DNA of 64,000 nt from an uncultured Prevotella sp. (GCA_900547005.1 URER01000004.1:9442-73441), one strand, 5' to 3'; numbered from the stretch's first letter, positions 19,554-30,235 are shown. A program made the numbers and translations. The notes: generated by a model from the sequence alone, not told the origin.

Positions 19554-19597
19554 AGAGGGTGTATCAAAATGAAGGTTTTGAACTACACCCTCTTATT
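19554..19597. terminator. Terminator between lpdA and the convergent DUF3078 gene
   Basis: AGAGGGTGTA pairs exactly with TACACCCTCT across a 20-base loop, followed by TATTT. On the other strand A-rich sequence flanks the stem. Confidence 0.8.
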
Positions 19598-19657
19598 TAG
19601 TTACTATCAACTTAAAACTATAAACCCGTCAACTTGTTTACTTATTCACCCATCAAC

Positions 19658-20965
19658 TCAAAAAACATACGAGAATCCGATAGAGGCGAACTCCTTAAAC
19701 TGCCAATATCCATGATGTCCATCTCGACCTACACCATCATCGAAACGCGGATATACGAATAGTTGTGCGCTCATCCATTTGTTTATTTGCATCACAAACG
19801 TGTTCTCCCACTCCAGCTCCGCACGGTCGTATGCCGTATATGCCGACAGGCGACTCTTCCAACGCACGATGTCATTAAACTGCCATATGAAGTCGGCCGT
19901 CAATTGAGAACCGAAATCATGCAAAGTATGCTTACCCGCATCAATACCGAGCCTCTCCGAAAGCTCTAACATTCGGGTGTATTTCAGATTATAAGCCAAC
20001 GGTGCCAAATGTACGGTACCCTTTATTTTATGATTCAACCAATCCACATTGTAATCCATACCGAGAGAGAGATTGAAATTAAACGGAGCCATGAAGTCTG
20101 AATATACTACGGGGTCATTGCTCTTGTAGCTATGCGTGAATTGTGTGTTGGCTACCATCTGAACCGTGTAATACCAGCGTTTCGTAGCCTGCAATCCCAA
20201 CTTACTTGTAAAGCGGAGAAGGTCCTCCGTTGACTTCATTGTATGCAAAGTGTCGGCACGTGAGTTTTGAATACCAAGACGTAATTCGAGTTTATTATCC
20301 CACTTTACCTTTTGCTTATTATTATAGTTGGCCTCCATTGTAACCGAGCCAAGCATCGAATAACTGCTCTCTCCTCCCTTATACCAGTTGCCCGAGACAC
20401 AATTTTGCATGAATTGCAATGAATAGTCACCCTTGTAAGTCCAAAAATTGGGCTTTATCACGACTACATCAATCGGAACGGTTGTTGGCTCTACGTAAAT
20501 GTGCGACATCTTATCTATCAAATCGGCCTTACGCCTCAAAGGTTTCGTTATATCCGAATCGATGGTACCCGACTTTGCAATTCTATTTTGAGTGTTCAAA
20601 ACAAGGTCAGGCCGCTTCAAATACATCAGCATAAGCGTATAATCGATCTCCTTCCCTACCCCCGTCATTCCTGAGCTCTCGTTTATATCAGCATCGAAGA
20701 CCCCCGCAACAGGTGCGTGATAGAATGTAAACGGAATAAACATTTGGGCTGATTTGGAATTTTTATATTCATCGGCATAGTATGTCTTGACCGAATCCGT
20801 AAAAATCTGTCCAACCAATTGTAATGAATCGAGATATGCATTTATCAATACCGTATCGGCAAGCAGTTGCGTGTCTTGCTTCGCCTCCACTTTTTCGCGA
20901 TTTTGGGCATATGCCACCGACACACAAAACATTAATAAAACAATTGTATAATATCTGAAATTCAT
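19658..20965 (-). CDS. DUF3078 domain protein, exported, probably outer-membrane beta-barrel-like
   Basis: The 435-residue protein has a signal peptide (hydrophobic VLLMFCVSVAYA, then Q). The mature part matches DUF3078: WTYKGDYSLQFMQN, SGNWYKGGES, and alternating NNKQKVKWDNKLELRLG strands. It ends in aromatic F, as many outer-membrane barrel proteins do (GFSYVF). The regularly alternating polar and hydrophobic strands in the second half support a barrel. It is a single gene with its own promoter. The cellular role of the family is unknown. Confidence 0.8.
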   Translation of the reverse strand: MNFRYYTIVLLMFCVSVAYAQNREKVEAKQDTQLLADTVLINAYLDSLQLVGQIFTDSVKTYYADEYKNSKSAQMFIPFTFYHAPVAGVFDADINESSGMTGVGKEIDYTLMLMYLKRPDLVLNTQNRIAKSGTIDSDITKPLRRKADLIDKMSHIYVEPTTVPIDVVVIKPNFWTYKGDYSLQFMQNCVSGNWYKGGESSYSMLGSVTMEANYNNKQKVKWDNKLELRLGIQNSRADTLHTMKSTEDLLRFTSKLGLQATKRWYYTVQMVANTQFTHSYKSNDPVVYSDFMAPFNFNLSLGMDYNVDWLNHKIKGTVHLAPLAYNLKYTRMLELSERLGIDAGKHTLHDFGSQLTADFIWQFNDIVRWKSRLSAYTAYDRAELEWENTFVMQINKWMSAQLFVYPRFDDGVGRDGHHGYWQFKEFASIGFSYVF

Positions 20966-21023
20966 CTTAACATATAATATAATATAATAATCCGAATGAA
21001 ATATCGAATAGTGTATTTTTATG

Positions 21024-21031
21024 CAAAGTTA
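21024..21031 (-). promoter_or_regulatory. Promoter -7 box for the DUF3078 gene
   Basis: The minus strand reads TAACTTTG followed by C, matching TAnnTTTG, about 60 bases upstream of the ATG. Confidence 0.6.
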
Positions 21032-21100
21032 GATAAAATAAAAGATATAAAAGGCCATATAACGCACTTTTATTACTTTTTATATATAAATCGTGGAAAA

Positions 21101-21132
21101 TTTGTGGCTATTGATTATTTTTGCTAACTTTG
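21101..21132 (+). promoter_or_regulatory. Promoter of pyrG-yidC
   Basis: TTTG (21101-21104) and TAACTTTG (21125-21132) are separated by 20 bases, an excellent match to the Bacteroidetes -33/-7 pair. Confidence 0.8.
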
Positions 21133-21196
21133 CAATTTGTTATATAGACTCAGGTTAATTTAATTTAGTTTGGATAAAAATTAAATATTATACATC

Positions 21197-22807
21197 GTGG
21201 CTGAAACAAAGTATATTTTCGTTACCGGTGGCGTAGTTTCTTCACTTGGAAAAGGAATCATCTCATCGTCTATCGGCAAGCTTCTTCAAGCAAGGGGCTA
21301 CAAAATCACAATCCAAAAGTTTGACCCTTATATTAATATCGACCCAGGGACGCTGAATCCATACGAACACGGAGAATGTTATGTGACCGTTGACGGTATG
21401 GAAACCGACCTCGATCTCGGACATTACGAGCGCTTCACAGATATAAAGACGACAAAGTCGAACTCGCTCACTACGGGTAGAATTTACAAGTCAGTAATAG
21501 ACAAAGAGCGCAGAGGGGACTATTTAGGCAAGACAATACAGGTGGTGCCACATATCACCGACGAAATAAAGCGCAACGTGAAGATGCTCGGAAAGAAAAA
21601 CGAGTATGATTTTGTGATAACAGAGATTGGAGGAACCGTCGGCGACATCGAGTCTACACCATTTCTTGAGGCTATACGCCAACTGAAATGGGAGCTAAAG
21701 AAAAATGCCATCTGTGTGCATCTGACTTACGTTCCGTATCTTAAAGCAGCCCAAGAGTTGAAAACAAAGCCTACACAACACTCTGTAAAAGTATTGCAAA
21801 GTGTAGGTATTCAACCAGATATTCTCGTCCTTCGCACCGAAAAGCACCTGAACGAAGGTATTCTAAAAAAGGTTGCGGCATTTTGCAACGTAGACAAGGA
21901 TTGCGTAATACAGAGCGAAGACCTTCCATCTATCTACGAAGTGCCCGTAAATATGCAGGCACAAGGATTGGATGCTGCAATCTTGCGCAAGATGGAAGAA
22001 AATGTTGGAGAGACTCCGACACTCGGCCCCTGGCGCAATTTCCTTGAAAGGAGAAGAAAAGCAACCGAAGAAGTACGCATAGGGCTCGTTGGCAAATACG
22101 ATTTGCAAGATGCTTACAAGAGTATTCGTGAGAGTTTGTCACAGGCTGGAACATATAACAATTACAAAACTGTTATCACTTTCATAAACTCCGAGCAGAT
22201 AACGGAAGAGAATGTAGCCGAAAAACTTGCAGGCCAAGATGGAATCATGGTATGCCCGGGATTCGGGCAACGTGGAATAGAAGGCAAAATTATCGCCGCA
22301 CACTATACCCGCACGCACAATATTCCAACATTCGGAATATGCCTCGGTATGCAAATGATGGTGATAGAATTCGCCCGCAATGTCCTCGGATATACCGATG
22401 CCAACAGCCGTGAGATGGACGAGACAACCGTTCATAATGTTATCGATATTATGGAGGAGCAAAAGAATATTACCGATATGGGGGGCACGATGCGACTCGG
22501 AGCATACGAGTGCATATTAAAACAAGGCTCTCGCACATTCGGAATATATAATAGCGAGCACATACAAGAGCGTCATCGCCACCGCTATGAGTTCAATAAC
22601 GATTATCAAAAGGAATATGAACGCAACGGAATGATGTGTGTAGGACGCAATCCGGAAAGCGACTTGGTTGAGATTGTAGAAATCCCTGGACTAAAATGGT
22701 ATATCGGAACTCAGTTCCATCCGGAATATCAAAGCACGGTTCTAAATCCCCACCCACTTTTCCTTGATTTCGTAAAGACGGCTATAGAAAATAAGAAGAA
22801 CGCTTAA
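21197..22807 (+). CDS. pyrG: CTP synthase
   Basis: PyrG aminates UTP to CTP with glutamine. The start codon is GTG (21197), in the expected place for the family N-terminus (AETKYIFVTGGVVSSLGKG). The synthetase domain with its P-loop GGVVSSLGKGI covers about residues 1-270. The class I glutamine amidotransferase domain has nucleophile C382 in FGICLGMQ and a late HPEYQS His-Glu pair. The 536-residue length is normal. yidC follows about 30 bases later. Confidence 0.97.
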   Translation: MAETKYIFVTGGVVSSLGKGIISSSIGKLLQARGYKITIQKFDPYINIDPGTLNPYEHGECYVTVDGMETDLDLGHYERFTDIKTTKSNSLTTGRIYKSVIDKERRGDYLGKTIQVVPHITDEIKRNVKMLGKKNEYDFVITEIGGTVGDIESTPFLEAIRQLKWELKKNAICVHLTYVPYLKAAQELKTKPTQHSVKVLQSVGIQPDILVLRTEKHLNEGILKKVAAFCNVDKDCVIQSEDLPSIYEVPVNMQAQGLDAAILRKMEENVGETPTLGPWRNFLERRRKATEEVRIGLVGKYDLQDAYKSIRESLSQAGTYNNYKTVITFINSEQITEENVAEKLAGQDGIMVCPGFGQRGIEGKIIAAHYTRTHNIPTFGICLGMQMMVIEFARNVLGYTDANSREMDETTVHNVIDIMEEQKNITDMGGTMRLGAYECILKQGSRTFGIYNSEHIQERHRHRYEFNNDYQKEYERNGMMCVGRNPESDLVEIVEIPGLKWYIGTQFHPEYQSTVLNPHPLFLDFVKTAIENKKNA

Positions 22808-22838
22808 ATATATTATATTGGTAAAGAATAAGAATATT

Positions 22839-24755
22839 ATGGATAAAAATACTATTATCGGATTCGTATTGATTGCAGCCATACTCATTGGCTATAGTGT
22901 ATATTCGCAACCATCAGATGAGGAAATAGCACAGCAAATTGAATTGGCTAAGCGCGATTCCATAGAGGCAGCAAAGCGTATAGCTGCCGAAAAGATGAAA
23001 GAAAAGAAAGATTTGAGCAATCAAAAAGAAAATCTAAAAGACTCAACTCAATTGTTTTTCAGTGCTCTAACTGGCAGTGCAAAGGATATAATCCTTAAAA
23101 ACAATAAGATAGAACTTACCATTTCCACAAAAGGAGGAACGGTAAACAAGGCGATAATAAAGAACTTCACCGGCCATAACATCGGAAAAGAAGATTCTAA
23201 TAGCGTTACTTTATTTGAAGGCAAGGATCAAAATCTGAACTTCATGCTTGCGACCAAAGAAGACAATATCTCAACCAAGAACTTATATTTCACGCCGTCT
23301 GAGATTTCGGATTCTACCGTTACGCTCACCGCCAATGCCAGCAATGGCAAGGCTATTGTGATGAAATACACTTTGGGCAAGGATTATATGCTACACATGG
23401 CATTCAAAGCCGTAGGCATGAATGGCTTGTTTGCCCCGAATTATAACATGATGGATGTTGATTGGTATGACAAATGCCGGCAGCAAGAAAAAGGTTTCAC
23501 CTTTGAAAACAGATACTCGACATTAACCTACAAGGAAGTAGAGGGTGATACAGACTATCTGAGTGAAACTGCCGAAAAGCGAGACGAGAACATTGAAGAG
23601 GCTCTCGACTGGGTAGCCTTCAAAAATCAGTTCTTCTCTACCATAATGATTGCCAAAGATAACTTTGCCAAGAACTCTATGCTTACAAGTATTCCACAAG
23701 AGAAAGGCTCCGGATATCTGAAAGAGTTCCAAGCAAAAATGAAGACGTCCTTTGACCCTTCTGGAATAAAGGCATCTGAATTTGAATTCTATTACGGTCC
23801 TAACGACTATCGCCTTCTTAATAACATAGAAGAAGAAAGTACATTTGGAAAAGATCTGGAATTGCAAAAGCTCGTTTATCTTGGTTGGCCTATCGTGCGT
23901 TGGATAAACAGGTTCTTCACAATCTACGTATTCGACTTCCTAACCAAATTAGGGATACCAATGGGCATTGTACTTATACTTATCACATTGTTGCTCAAAG
24001 CCATCACTTTCCCATTAGTAAAGAAAAGCTATATGAGTTCGGCAAAGATGCGTGTCTTGAAGCCAAGACTCGAAGAGGCGACCAAACAATATAATAAACC
24101 GGAAGACCAAATGCAAAAGCAACAAGCAATGATGGCCGAATATGCCAAATATGGCGTGAGTCCATTAAGTGGCTGTCTGCCTATGCTCATACAAATGCCT
24201 ATCTGGATTGCAATGTTCAATTTCGTGCCTAACGCCATACAACTTAGAGGGCAAGGCTTCTTATGGATAGACGACCTTAGCACATACGACCCAATTATCG
24301 AATGGAACTCTAATCTTTGGCTGATTGGCGATCACCTTTCACTTACCTGTATACTGTTCTGCGTAGCCAATGTCCTTTATTCCTTCATGACTATGCGCCA
24401 GCAAAAAGACCAGATGGTAGGACAGCAGGCCGAACAAATGAAAATGATGCAATGGATGATGTATCTCATGCCAATCATGTTCTTCTTCATGTTCAATGAC
24501 TATTCATCAGGTCTTAACTTCTATTACTTCATTTCGTTGTTCTTCAGTGCTGCGATAATGTGGACACTCCGTAAGACCACCGATGACGTTAAGTTGCTTC
24601 AAATACTCGATGCACGTTACAAGGAAAACAAAAACAACCCGAAGAAAGTAAGCGGACTTGCCGCACGCCTTGAAGCTATGCAAAAGCAACAAGCAGAACT
24701 TCAAAGAAAACGTGAAGAACTTGAACGCAAAAAGAAAGGATTAAATCATGTATAA
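22839..24755 (+). CDS. yidC: Membrane protein insertase YidC
   Basis: YidC inserts and folds inner-membrane proteins. The ATG at 22839 is chosen (MDKNTIIGFVLIAAILIGYS, 638 residues); a TTG seven codons upstream is less likely because the family begins at this MDKN-type sequence. After the first membrane helix comes a large periplasmic domain (about 40-350). The conserved C-terminal region has FFTIYVFDFL, KAITFPLVKKSYMSS, the PMLIQMPIWIAMF helix and later hydrophobic segments. The C-terminus is a charged coiled coil rich in K, E and Q. Its end overlaps the S9 peptidase start by 8 bases. Confidence 0.95.
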   Translation: MDKNTIIGFVLIAAILIGYSVYSQPSDEEIAQQIELAKRDSIEAAKRIAAEKMKEKKDLSNQKENLKDSTQLFFSALTGSAKDIILKNNKIELTISTKGGTVNKAIIKNFTGHNIGKEDSNSVTLFEGKDQNLNFMLATKEDNISTKNLYFTPSEISDSTVTLTANASNGKAIVMKYTLGKDYMLHMAFKAVGMNGLFAPNYNMMDVDWYDKCRQQEKGFTFENRYSTLTYKEVEGDTDYLSETAEKRDENIEEALDWVAFKNQFFSTIMIAKDNFAKNSMLTSIPQEKGSGYLKEFQAKMKTSFDPSGIKASEFEFYYGPNDYRLLNNIEEESTFGKDLELQKLVYLGWPIVRWINRFFTIYVFDFLTKLGIPMGIVLILITLLLKAITFPLVKKSYMSSAKMRVLKPRLEEATKQYNKPEDQMQKQQAMMAEYAKYGVSPLSGCLPMLIQMPIWIAMFNFVPNAIQLRGQGFLWIDDLSTYDPIIEWNSNLWLIGDHLSLTCILFCVANVLYSFMTMRQQKDQMVGQQAEQMKMMQWMMYLMPIMFFFMFNDYSSGLNFYYFISLFFSAAIMWTLRKTTDDVKLLQILDARYKENKNNPKKVSGLAARLEAMQKQQAELQRKREELERKKKGLNHV

Positions 24756-26910
24756 ACAAATAGTATTGGCTACGGCATTATTGGCCGGAAGCATAAATAT
24801 GCAGGCGCAATCAGACATAAACATAGGAAAAAGCAAAATACAATTGCAAAGTAAGTTGATGACTCCCGAAGCTCTTTGGGCAATGGGACGCATCGGTGGC
24901 GCACAAGCATCACCAAACGGCAAGCAGATTGTGTATCAAGTGGGCTACTATAGTGTAAAGGAAAACAAAGGACATCAGGTTCTTTACATTATGGATTCTA
25001 ACGGAAAGAATGTCCGTCAGCTTACTACTTCTGCCAAGAATGAAACGGATGCATCGTGGATTGAAGGTGGAAAGCGTATCACATATCTGTTTGAAGGACA
25101 GGTTTGGAGTATGAATCCAGATGGAACAGAACGCAAGCAACTTACCAAGTCGACTACCGACATAGAAGGATATAAATTCTCTCCGGACGGAAAACATATA
25201 ATATTAATAAAGAGTTTGCCCTATCATGGCAGTATAAAGGAGAATCCTTCCGACCTTCCAAAGGCTACCGGCCGTTTGGTAACAGATATGAACTATCGCC
25301 ATTGGGATCATTATGTGGAGAGCATTCAGCATCCGTTTATTGCTGATGTTACGGAAAACGGTATTACCGATGGTGTAGACATTCTCGCGAACGAACCATA
25401 CGAATGTCCATTAGCACCATTTGGAGGGATTGAGCAACTCGATTGGAGCAAGGATTCTCAATGCATTGCATACACTTGCCGCAAGAAAGAAGGCGTAGAA
25501 TATGCTATATCGACAGATTCAGACATATATTTATATAATATAGGTACGCGCGAGACAAAGAATCTTTGTAAGCCTGCCGACTACAAAGAACCGGCTATTG
25601 ACCCGACAAAGACGATGAAGACGCAGGCAGTAAACTCGGAAGAAAACTTGAAAAACAATCCCGGATATGATGTAAATCCGAAATTTTCTCCCGACGGTAA
25701 GTACATAGCATGGCTAAGTATGGCTCGCAATGGATATGAAAGCGACCGCAACAGATTATGTGTATATACTATTGAGACTGGCGAAAAAACATATATAACC
25801 GAATCATTCGACTCTAATGTAGATGACTTCTGCTGGAACTCAGATTCGAAGTCTATTTATTTCCTCGGAATATGGCATGGCTGCGAGAATCTATATAAGG
25901 CCACATTAAAGGGAAATGTAGTGCAACTTACTGATGGATGGCATGATTTCGGTTCGGTACAGTTGCTGAATGACGGCAAACACCTGTTAGCAGAACGCCA
26001 CGATATGGCACAAGCTCCGGAACTTTATATCATCACTCCCGACAAGAAAGAAAAGTCGAGTAAGGCCGACCAAATTACTTTTGAAAATAAGCATCTTTAT
26101 GACCAGATGACATTCGGCAAGATAGAGCAGCGTTGGACAAAAACGACAGATGGCAAAGATTTGATGTACTGGATAGTATTGCCATCCAATTTCGACCCGA
26201 ATAAAAAATACCCTACCCTATTATTCTGCGAGGGAGGTCCACAAAGTCCAGTCTCTCAATTTTGGAGTTATCGTTGGAACTTCCAGATTATGGCAGCAAA
26301 CGGATATGTTGTTATTGCTCCCAACCGTAGAGGATTACCAGGTTTCGGTAGTGAATGGAACGAACAGATTTCCGGTGATTGGACAGGACAGTGTATGAAC
26401 GACTACCTCTCTGCCATCGATGATGCAGCCGCCAACCTGCCATACGTTGATAAGGATAGACTTGGAGCCGTTGGCGCATCATTTGGAGGTTTCTCTGTTT
26501 ATTATCTTGCAGGGCATCATGACAAGCGTTTCAAGTGTTTCATAGCTCATGATGGTGCTTTCAATCTTGAATCAATGTATACCGATACCGAAGAGGCGTG
26601 GTTCAGCAACTGGGAATACGAAGATGCTTATTGGAACAAAGACCTTACAGAGAATGCCCGTAAGACATACGAGAACTCACCACATAAATTCATTGACAAA
26701 TGGGACACTCCAATCCTTTGCATTCATGGAGAAAAAGACTACCGCATAAATGCCAATCAAGGAATGGGAGCTTTCAATGCCGCACGTATGCGTGGCATAC
26801 CAGCCGAACTTCTGATTTTCCCGGATGAGAACCACTGGGTTCTTAAACCACAAAATGGCATTTTATGGCAACGTACTTTCTTCAACTGGCTCGACAGATG
26901 GCTCAAATAG
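24748..26910 (+). CDS. S9 family prolyl oligopeptidase-like peptidase (DPP IV-type)
   Basis: The 720-residue protein has a signal peptide (IVLATALLAGSINMQAQ) and should work in the periplasm. An N-terminal WD40-like beta-propeller (about 40-430, with repeated SPDGKxI blades) precedes an alpha/beta hydrolase domain. The catalytic triad can be placed: S578 in GASFGG, D664 in HGEKDY and H696 in ENHW. Asaccharolytic and gut Bacteroidales use such enzymes to cut peptides. It overlaps yidC by 8 bases and is followed after 24 bases by the MFS transporter, which suggests but does not prove peptide-related transport. Confidence 0.92.
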   Translation: MYKQIVLATALLAGSINMQAQSDINIGKSKIQLQSKLMTPEALWAMGRIGGAQASPNGKQIVYQVGYYSVKENKGHQVLYIMDSNGKNVRQLTTSAKNETDASWIEGGKRITYLFEGQVWSMNPDGTERKQLTKSTTDIEGYKFSPDGKHIILIKSLPYHGSIKENPSDLPKATGRLVTDMNYRHWDHYVESIQHPFIADVTENGITDGVDILANEPYECPLAPFGGIEQLDWSKDSQCIAYTCRKKEGVEYAISTDSDIYLYNIGTRETKNLCKPADYKEPAIDPTKTMKTQAVNSEENLKNNPGYDVNPKFSPDGKYIAWLSMARNGYESDRNRLCVYTIETGEKTYITESFDSNVDDFCWNSDSKSIYFLGIWHGCENLYKATLKGNVVQLTDGWHDFGSVQLLNDGKHLLAERHDMAQAPELYIITPDKKEKSSKADQITFENKHLYDQMTFGKIEQRWTKTTDGKDLMYWIVLPSNFDPNKKYPTLLFCEGGPQSPVSQFWSYRWNFQIMAANGYVVIAPNRRGLPGFGSEWNEQISGDWTGQCMNDYLSAIDDAAANLPYVDKDRLGAVGASFGGFSVYYLAGHHDKRFKCFIAHDGAFNLESMYTDTEEAWFSNWEYEDAYWNKDLTENARKTYENSPHKFIDKWDTPILCIHGEKDYRINANQGMGAFNAARMRGIPAELLIFPDENHWVLKPQNGILWQRTFFNWLDRWLK

Positions 26911-26934
26911 TAATTAATAATTTATACTATAACA

Positions 26935-28554
26935 ATGACTGAAAAAATAAACAAAACACTTAGAGATTCAGCAGCTATCCGCTGGACAGCTTTATTGCTT
27001 TTGGCACTTGCGATGTTCTGTGCATATATCTTTATGGACATCCTCTCGCCTATCAAAGACTTGATGCAATCACAACGTGGTTGGGACTCAGATGCTTTCG
27101 GCACTATGCAAGGGGCAGAGACATTCTTAAATGTATTCGTTTTCTTCCTAATCTTTGCCGGCATCATTCTCGACAAGATGGGTGTACGCTTTACGGCTCT
27201 TCTGTCTGGTGCCGTTATGCTTGCCGGAGCATGTATCAAATGGTATGCTATCAGCGATGGATTCATTGGGAGTTCACTTGATGTATGGTTTACCGAGAAC
27301 CTCAACCATATTCCCGTATTTGAACAACTTGGCGTATCACCATTCTACGAGGGTATGCCTGCATCAGCAAAACTCGCTGCTCTTGGTTTTATGATATTCG
27401 GATGCGGTGCCGAGATGGGCGGTATCACCGTGAGTCGTGGTATCGTAAAATGGTTTAAGGGCAGAGAGATGGCCCTTGCTATGGGTTCGGAGATGGCTCT
27501 TGCACGTCTTGGTGTTGCCACTTGCATGATATTCTCACCTTTCTTTGCTAAATTAGGCGGTGAAGTCAGTGTTTCCCGTTCCGTAGCATTTGGTGTTGTT
27601 CTCTTGTGCATTGCACTCATAATGCTTGTTGTTTACTTCTTCATGGATAAAAAGCTTGATGCGCAAACAGGTGAAGCTGAAGAGAAAGATGACCCTTTCA
27701 AAATATCAGATATCGGTCAGATACTTTCTTCTATGGGCTTTTGGCTCGTATCTCTCCTTTGCGTACTCTATTACAGTGCGATTTTCCCATTCCAGAAATA
27801 TGCGGTAAATATGCTGCAATGCAACCTCACATTCACAGAGGTTCCTGCTGACTCTTTTTGGGCTTCACCATCAGTAACCATCGTACAGTATGCCATAATG
27901 CTTGTTGTGGCTGCGACAGCTTTCATGTTCAACTTCATGAAGAGAAAGGGATTGAAATACACCATGCTTGCCGTATCAGTAATTTCTCTTATTACATATT
28001 GCTATATGGGTTATATGCGCCAATCTGCGGAATCTATTTTTGCAGTGTTCCCACTTCTCGCAGTAGGCATTACTCCTGTTCTCGGCAACTACGTTGACCA
28101 TAAGGGCAAAGCAGCGTCTATGCTTGTACTTGGCTCACTGCTTCTTATAGCATGCCACCTCACATTTGCGTTCATACTCCCTCAGTTCAAGGGAAATCAG
28201 GCAGGAGGAGTCATCATAGCATACCTTACAATCCTTGTTTTGGGAGCGTCCTTCTCACTTGTACCGGCATCGTTGTGGCCAAGTGTACCAAAACTCGTTG
28301 ACGCAAAGGTCATTGGTAGTGCCTACGCTCTGATATTTTGGATTCAGAATATAGGTTTGTGGCTCTTCCCATTGCTCATCGGCAAAGTGCTTACTGCCAC
28401 CAACGAGGGTGTAAGCGACCCTACACAGCTCAACTATACAGCTCCTTTGATAATGCTTGCTTGTCTTGGCGTAGCAGCTCTTGTCATAGGCCTTTTCCTT
28501 AAGGTTGTAGATAAGAAGAAGGGACTTGGTCTTGAAGAACCGAACATTAAATAG
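26935..28554 (+). CDS. Major facilitator superfamily transporter
   Basis: The 539-residue integral membrane protein has about 12 hydrophobic helices in two halves joined by a charged loop (KKLDAQTGEAEEKDDPFK, near residue 245). The intracellular loop after helix 2 reads ILDKMGVRFT, a variant of the MFS DxxGxR-type motif. The substrate is unknown. It sits directly after the S9 peptidase gene, so a role in peptide or amino-acid traffic is possible by context only. A strong terminator follows. Confidence 0.85.
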   Translation: MTEKINKTLRDSAAIRWTALLLLALAMFCAYIFMDILSPIKDLMQSQRGWDSDAFGTMQGAETFLNVFVFFLIFAGIILDKMGVRFTALLSGAVMLAGACIKWYAISDGFIGSSLDVWFTENLNHIPVFEQLGVSPFYEGMPASAKLAALGFMIFGCGAEMGGITVSRGIVKWFKGREMALAMGSEMALARLGVATCMIFSPFFAKLGGEVSVSRSVAFGVVLLCIALIMLVVYFFMDKKLDAQTGEAEEKDDPFKISDIGQILSSMGFWLVSLLCVLYYSAIFPFQKYAVNMLQCNLTFTEVPADSFWASPSVTIVQYAIMLVVAATAFMFNFMKRKGLKYTMLAVSVISLITYCYMGYMRQSAESIFAVFPLLAVGITPVLGNYVDHKGKAASMLVLGSLLLIACHLTFAFILPQFKGNQAGGVIIAYLTILVLGASFSLVPASLWPSVPKLVDAKVIGSAYALIFWIQNIGLWLFPLLIGKVLTATNEGVSDPTQLNYTAPLIMLACLGVAALVIGLFLKVVDKKKGLGLEEPNIK

Positions 28555-28602
28555 AATTATTTCTACAAGTATTTAATGTAAATAAATATCCATATTCCTA
28601 AA

Positions 28603-28650
28603 GTGAGGGGCTAAGATGCGCTATTGCATATCTTAGCTCCTCTTTTATTA
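28603..28650 (+). terminator. Terminator after the MFS gene
   Basis: GAGGGGCTAAGATGC pairs with GCATATCTTAGCTCCTC (one bulge and G-U pair) and is followed by TTTTATTAT. The rest of the 324-base gap to gdhA holds the gdhA promoter and nothing else recognised. Confidence 0.85.
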
Positions 28651-28795
28651 TACAAAAGCGAATTAAGCTACCAATCATGTGGCAGTATTTACTGTTATAA
28701 TACTACATTTTAACGTTCAAAAATCGATATAAATCAACTAAAGCAGATACAGAATGACAAAAATACATCATTTTAGCAATTTTATTGGCATTTTA

Positions 28796-28826
28796 TTTGC
28801 GTTTTCAGTGTTTTTGTGTAACTTTG
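28796..28826 (+). promoter_or_regulatory. Promoter of gdhA
   Basis: TTTG (28796-28799) and TAACTTTG (28819-28826) are spaced by 19 bases, an excellent Bacteroidetes promoter match. Confidence 0.8.
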
Positions 28827-28878
28827 CAAGCGTTTTAGAAGAAAACATATTAAATAACCAATAAAATAAAGAAGAATT

Positions 28879-30213
28879 ATGAACGCAGCAAAAGTTGTAG
28901 AAACTCTCAAGCAGAGATTTCCTAACGAGCCTGAATACATTCAGGCCGTAAGTCAGGTACTTGGAACTATTGAGGAAGAATATAACAAGCATCCGGAATT
29001 TGAACGTGCAAACCTCATCGAGCGTCTTTGCATTCCAGATCGTATAATCGAGTTCCGCGTGACCTGGGTTGATGACAAGGGTAACGTACAGACAAATATG
29101 GGTTATCGCGTCCAGCATAACAATGCTATCGGCCCGTACAAAGGAGGTCTGCGTTATCACGCATCTGTAAACCTTTCTATCTTGAAGTTCCTTGCATTTG
29201 AGCAGACATTCAAGAACTCACTCACCACACTTCCTATGGGTGGCGGTAAGGGAGGTTCTGACTTCTCTCCACGTGGAAAGAGCAATGCTGAGGTTATGCG
29301 TTTCTGCCAGGCATTCATGACAGAGCTTTATCGCCACATCGGACCGGACGAAGATGTTCCGGCAGGAGATATAGGTGTCGGTGGCCGTGAGGTTGGTTAT
29401 ATGTTCGGTATGTATAAGAAGTTGACACACCAGTTCCAGGGCATCCTTACAGGTAAGGGACAGGAGTTCGGTGGTAGCCTTATCCGTCCGGAAGCAACAG
29501 GTTACGGTAACGTTTACTTCCTCGTTAATATGCTCAATACACGCAACATCGACATCGCAGGCAAGACCGTACTCGTCAGTGGTTCCGGTAACGTGGCACA
29601 GTACACAGTTCAGAAGCTCATCCAGCTCGGTGCGAAGCCGGTAACTATGTCTGACTCTGACGGTTACATCTATGATCCGGACGGAATCGACGCAGACAAG
29701 CTCGCTTATATCATGGAACTTAAGAACGTTGAGCGCGGACGTATCAAGGAATATGCTGAGAAATACGGAGTGAAGTATGTTGCAGGTGCAAAACCGTGGT
29801 TCGAGAAAGCTGATATCGCTCTTCCTTCTGCAACACAGAACGAAATCAACGGCGAGGCTGCACAGGCGTTGGTAGACAACGGCGTATTCGCTGTAAGCGA
29901 GGGTGCAAATATGCCTTCAACTCCGGAAGCTATCGCAATCTTCCAGAAAGCACAGATTCTCTATGCGCCAGGTAAGGCAGCTAATGCCGGTGGTGTGGCA
30001 GTATCTGGTCTCGAGATGACACAGAACTCTGAGCGTTTGCGTTGGAGCAGCGAAGAAGTTGACGCTAAACTCCACAGCATCATGAACGATATTCATGCAA
30101 ACTGCGTGAAATATGGTACACAAGAAGATGGCTATGTGAACTACGTTAAGGGTGCTAACGTTGCCGGATTCTTAAAGGTTGCTAAAGCAATGATGGCACA
30201 GGGCATCGTATAA
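28879..30213 (+). CDS. gdhA: NADP-type glutamate dehydrogenase
   Basis: The enzyme interconverts glutamate with 2-oxoglutarate and ammonia. The 444-residue length fits the hexameric NADP-dependent class. The substrate site includes GPYKGGLRYH and LPMGGGKGGSDF with the catalytic lysines. The nucleotide-binding loop is VSGSGNVAQY in the C-terminal Rossmann domain. It has its own promoter and terminator, so it is monocistronic. It marks the left edge of conserved core genes before the accessory island. Confidence 0.96.
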   Translation: MNAAKVVETLKQRFPNEPEYIQAVSQVLGTIEEEYNKHPEFERANLIERLCIPDRIIEFRVTWVDDKGNVQTNMGYRVQHNNAIGPYKGGLRYHASVNLSILKFLAFEQTFKNSLTTLPMGGGKGGSDFSPRGKSNAEVMRFCQAFMTELYRHIGPDEDVPAGDIGVGGREVGYMFGMYKKLTHQFQGILTGKGQEFGGSLIRPEATGYGNVYFLVNMLNTRNIDIAGKTVLVSGSGNVAQYTVQKLIQLGAKPVTMSDSDGYIYDPDGIDADKLAYIMELKNVERGRIKEYAEKYGVKYVAGAKPWFEKADIALPSATQNEINGEAAQALVDNGVFAVSEGANMPSTPEAIAIFQKAQILYAPGKAANAGGVAVSGLEMTQNSERLRWSSEEVDAKLHSIMNDIHANCVKYGTQEDGYVNYVKGANVAGFLKVAKAMMAQGIV

Positions 30214-30235
30214 GATAAATAAGTTTCATAATATC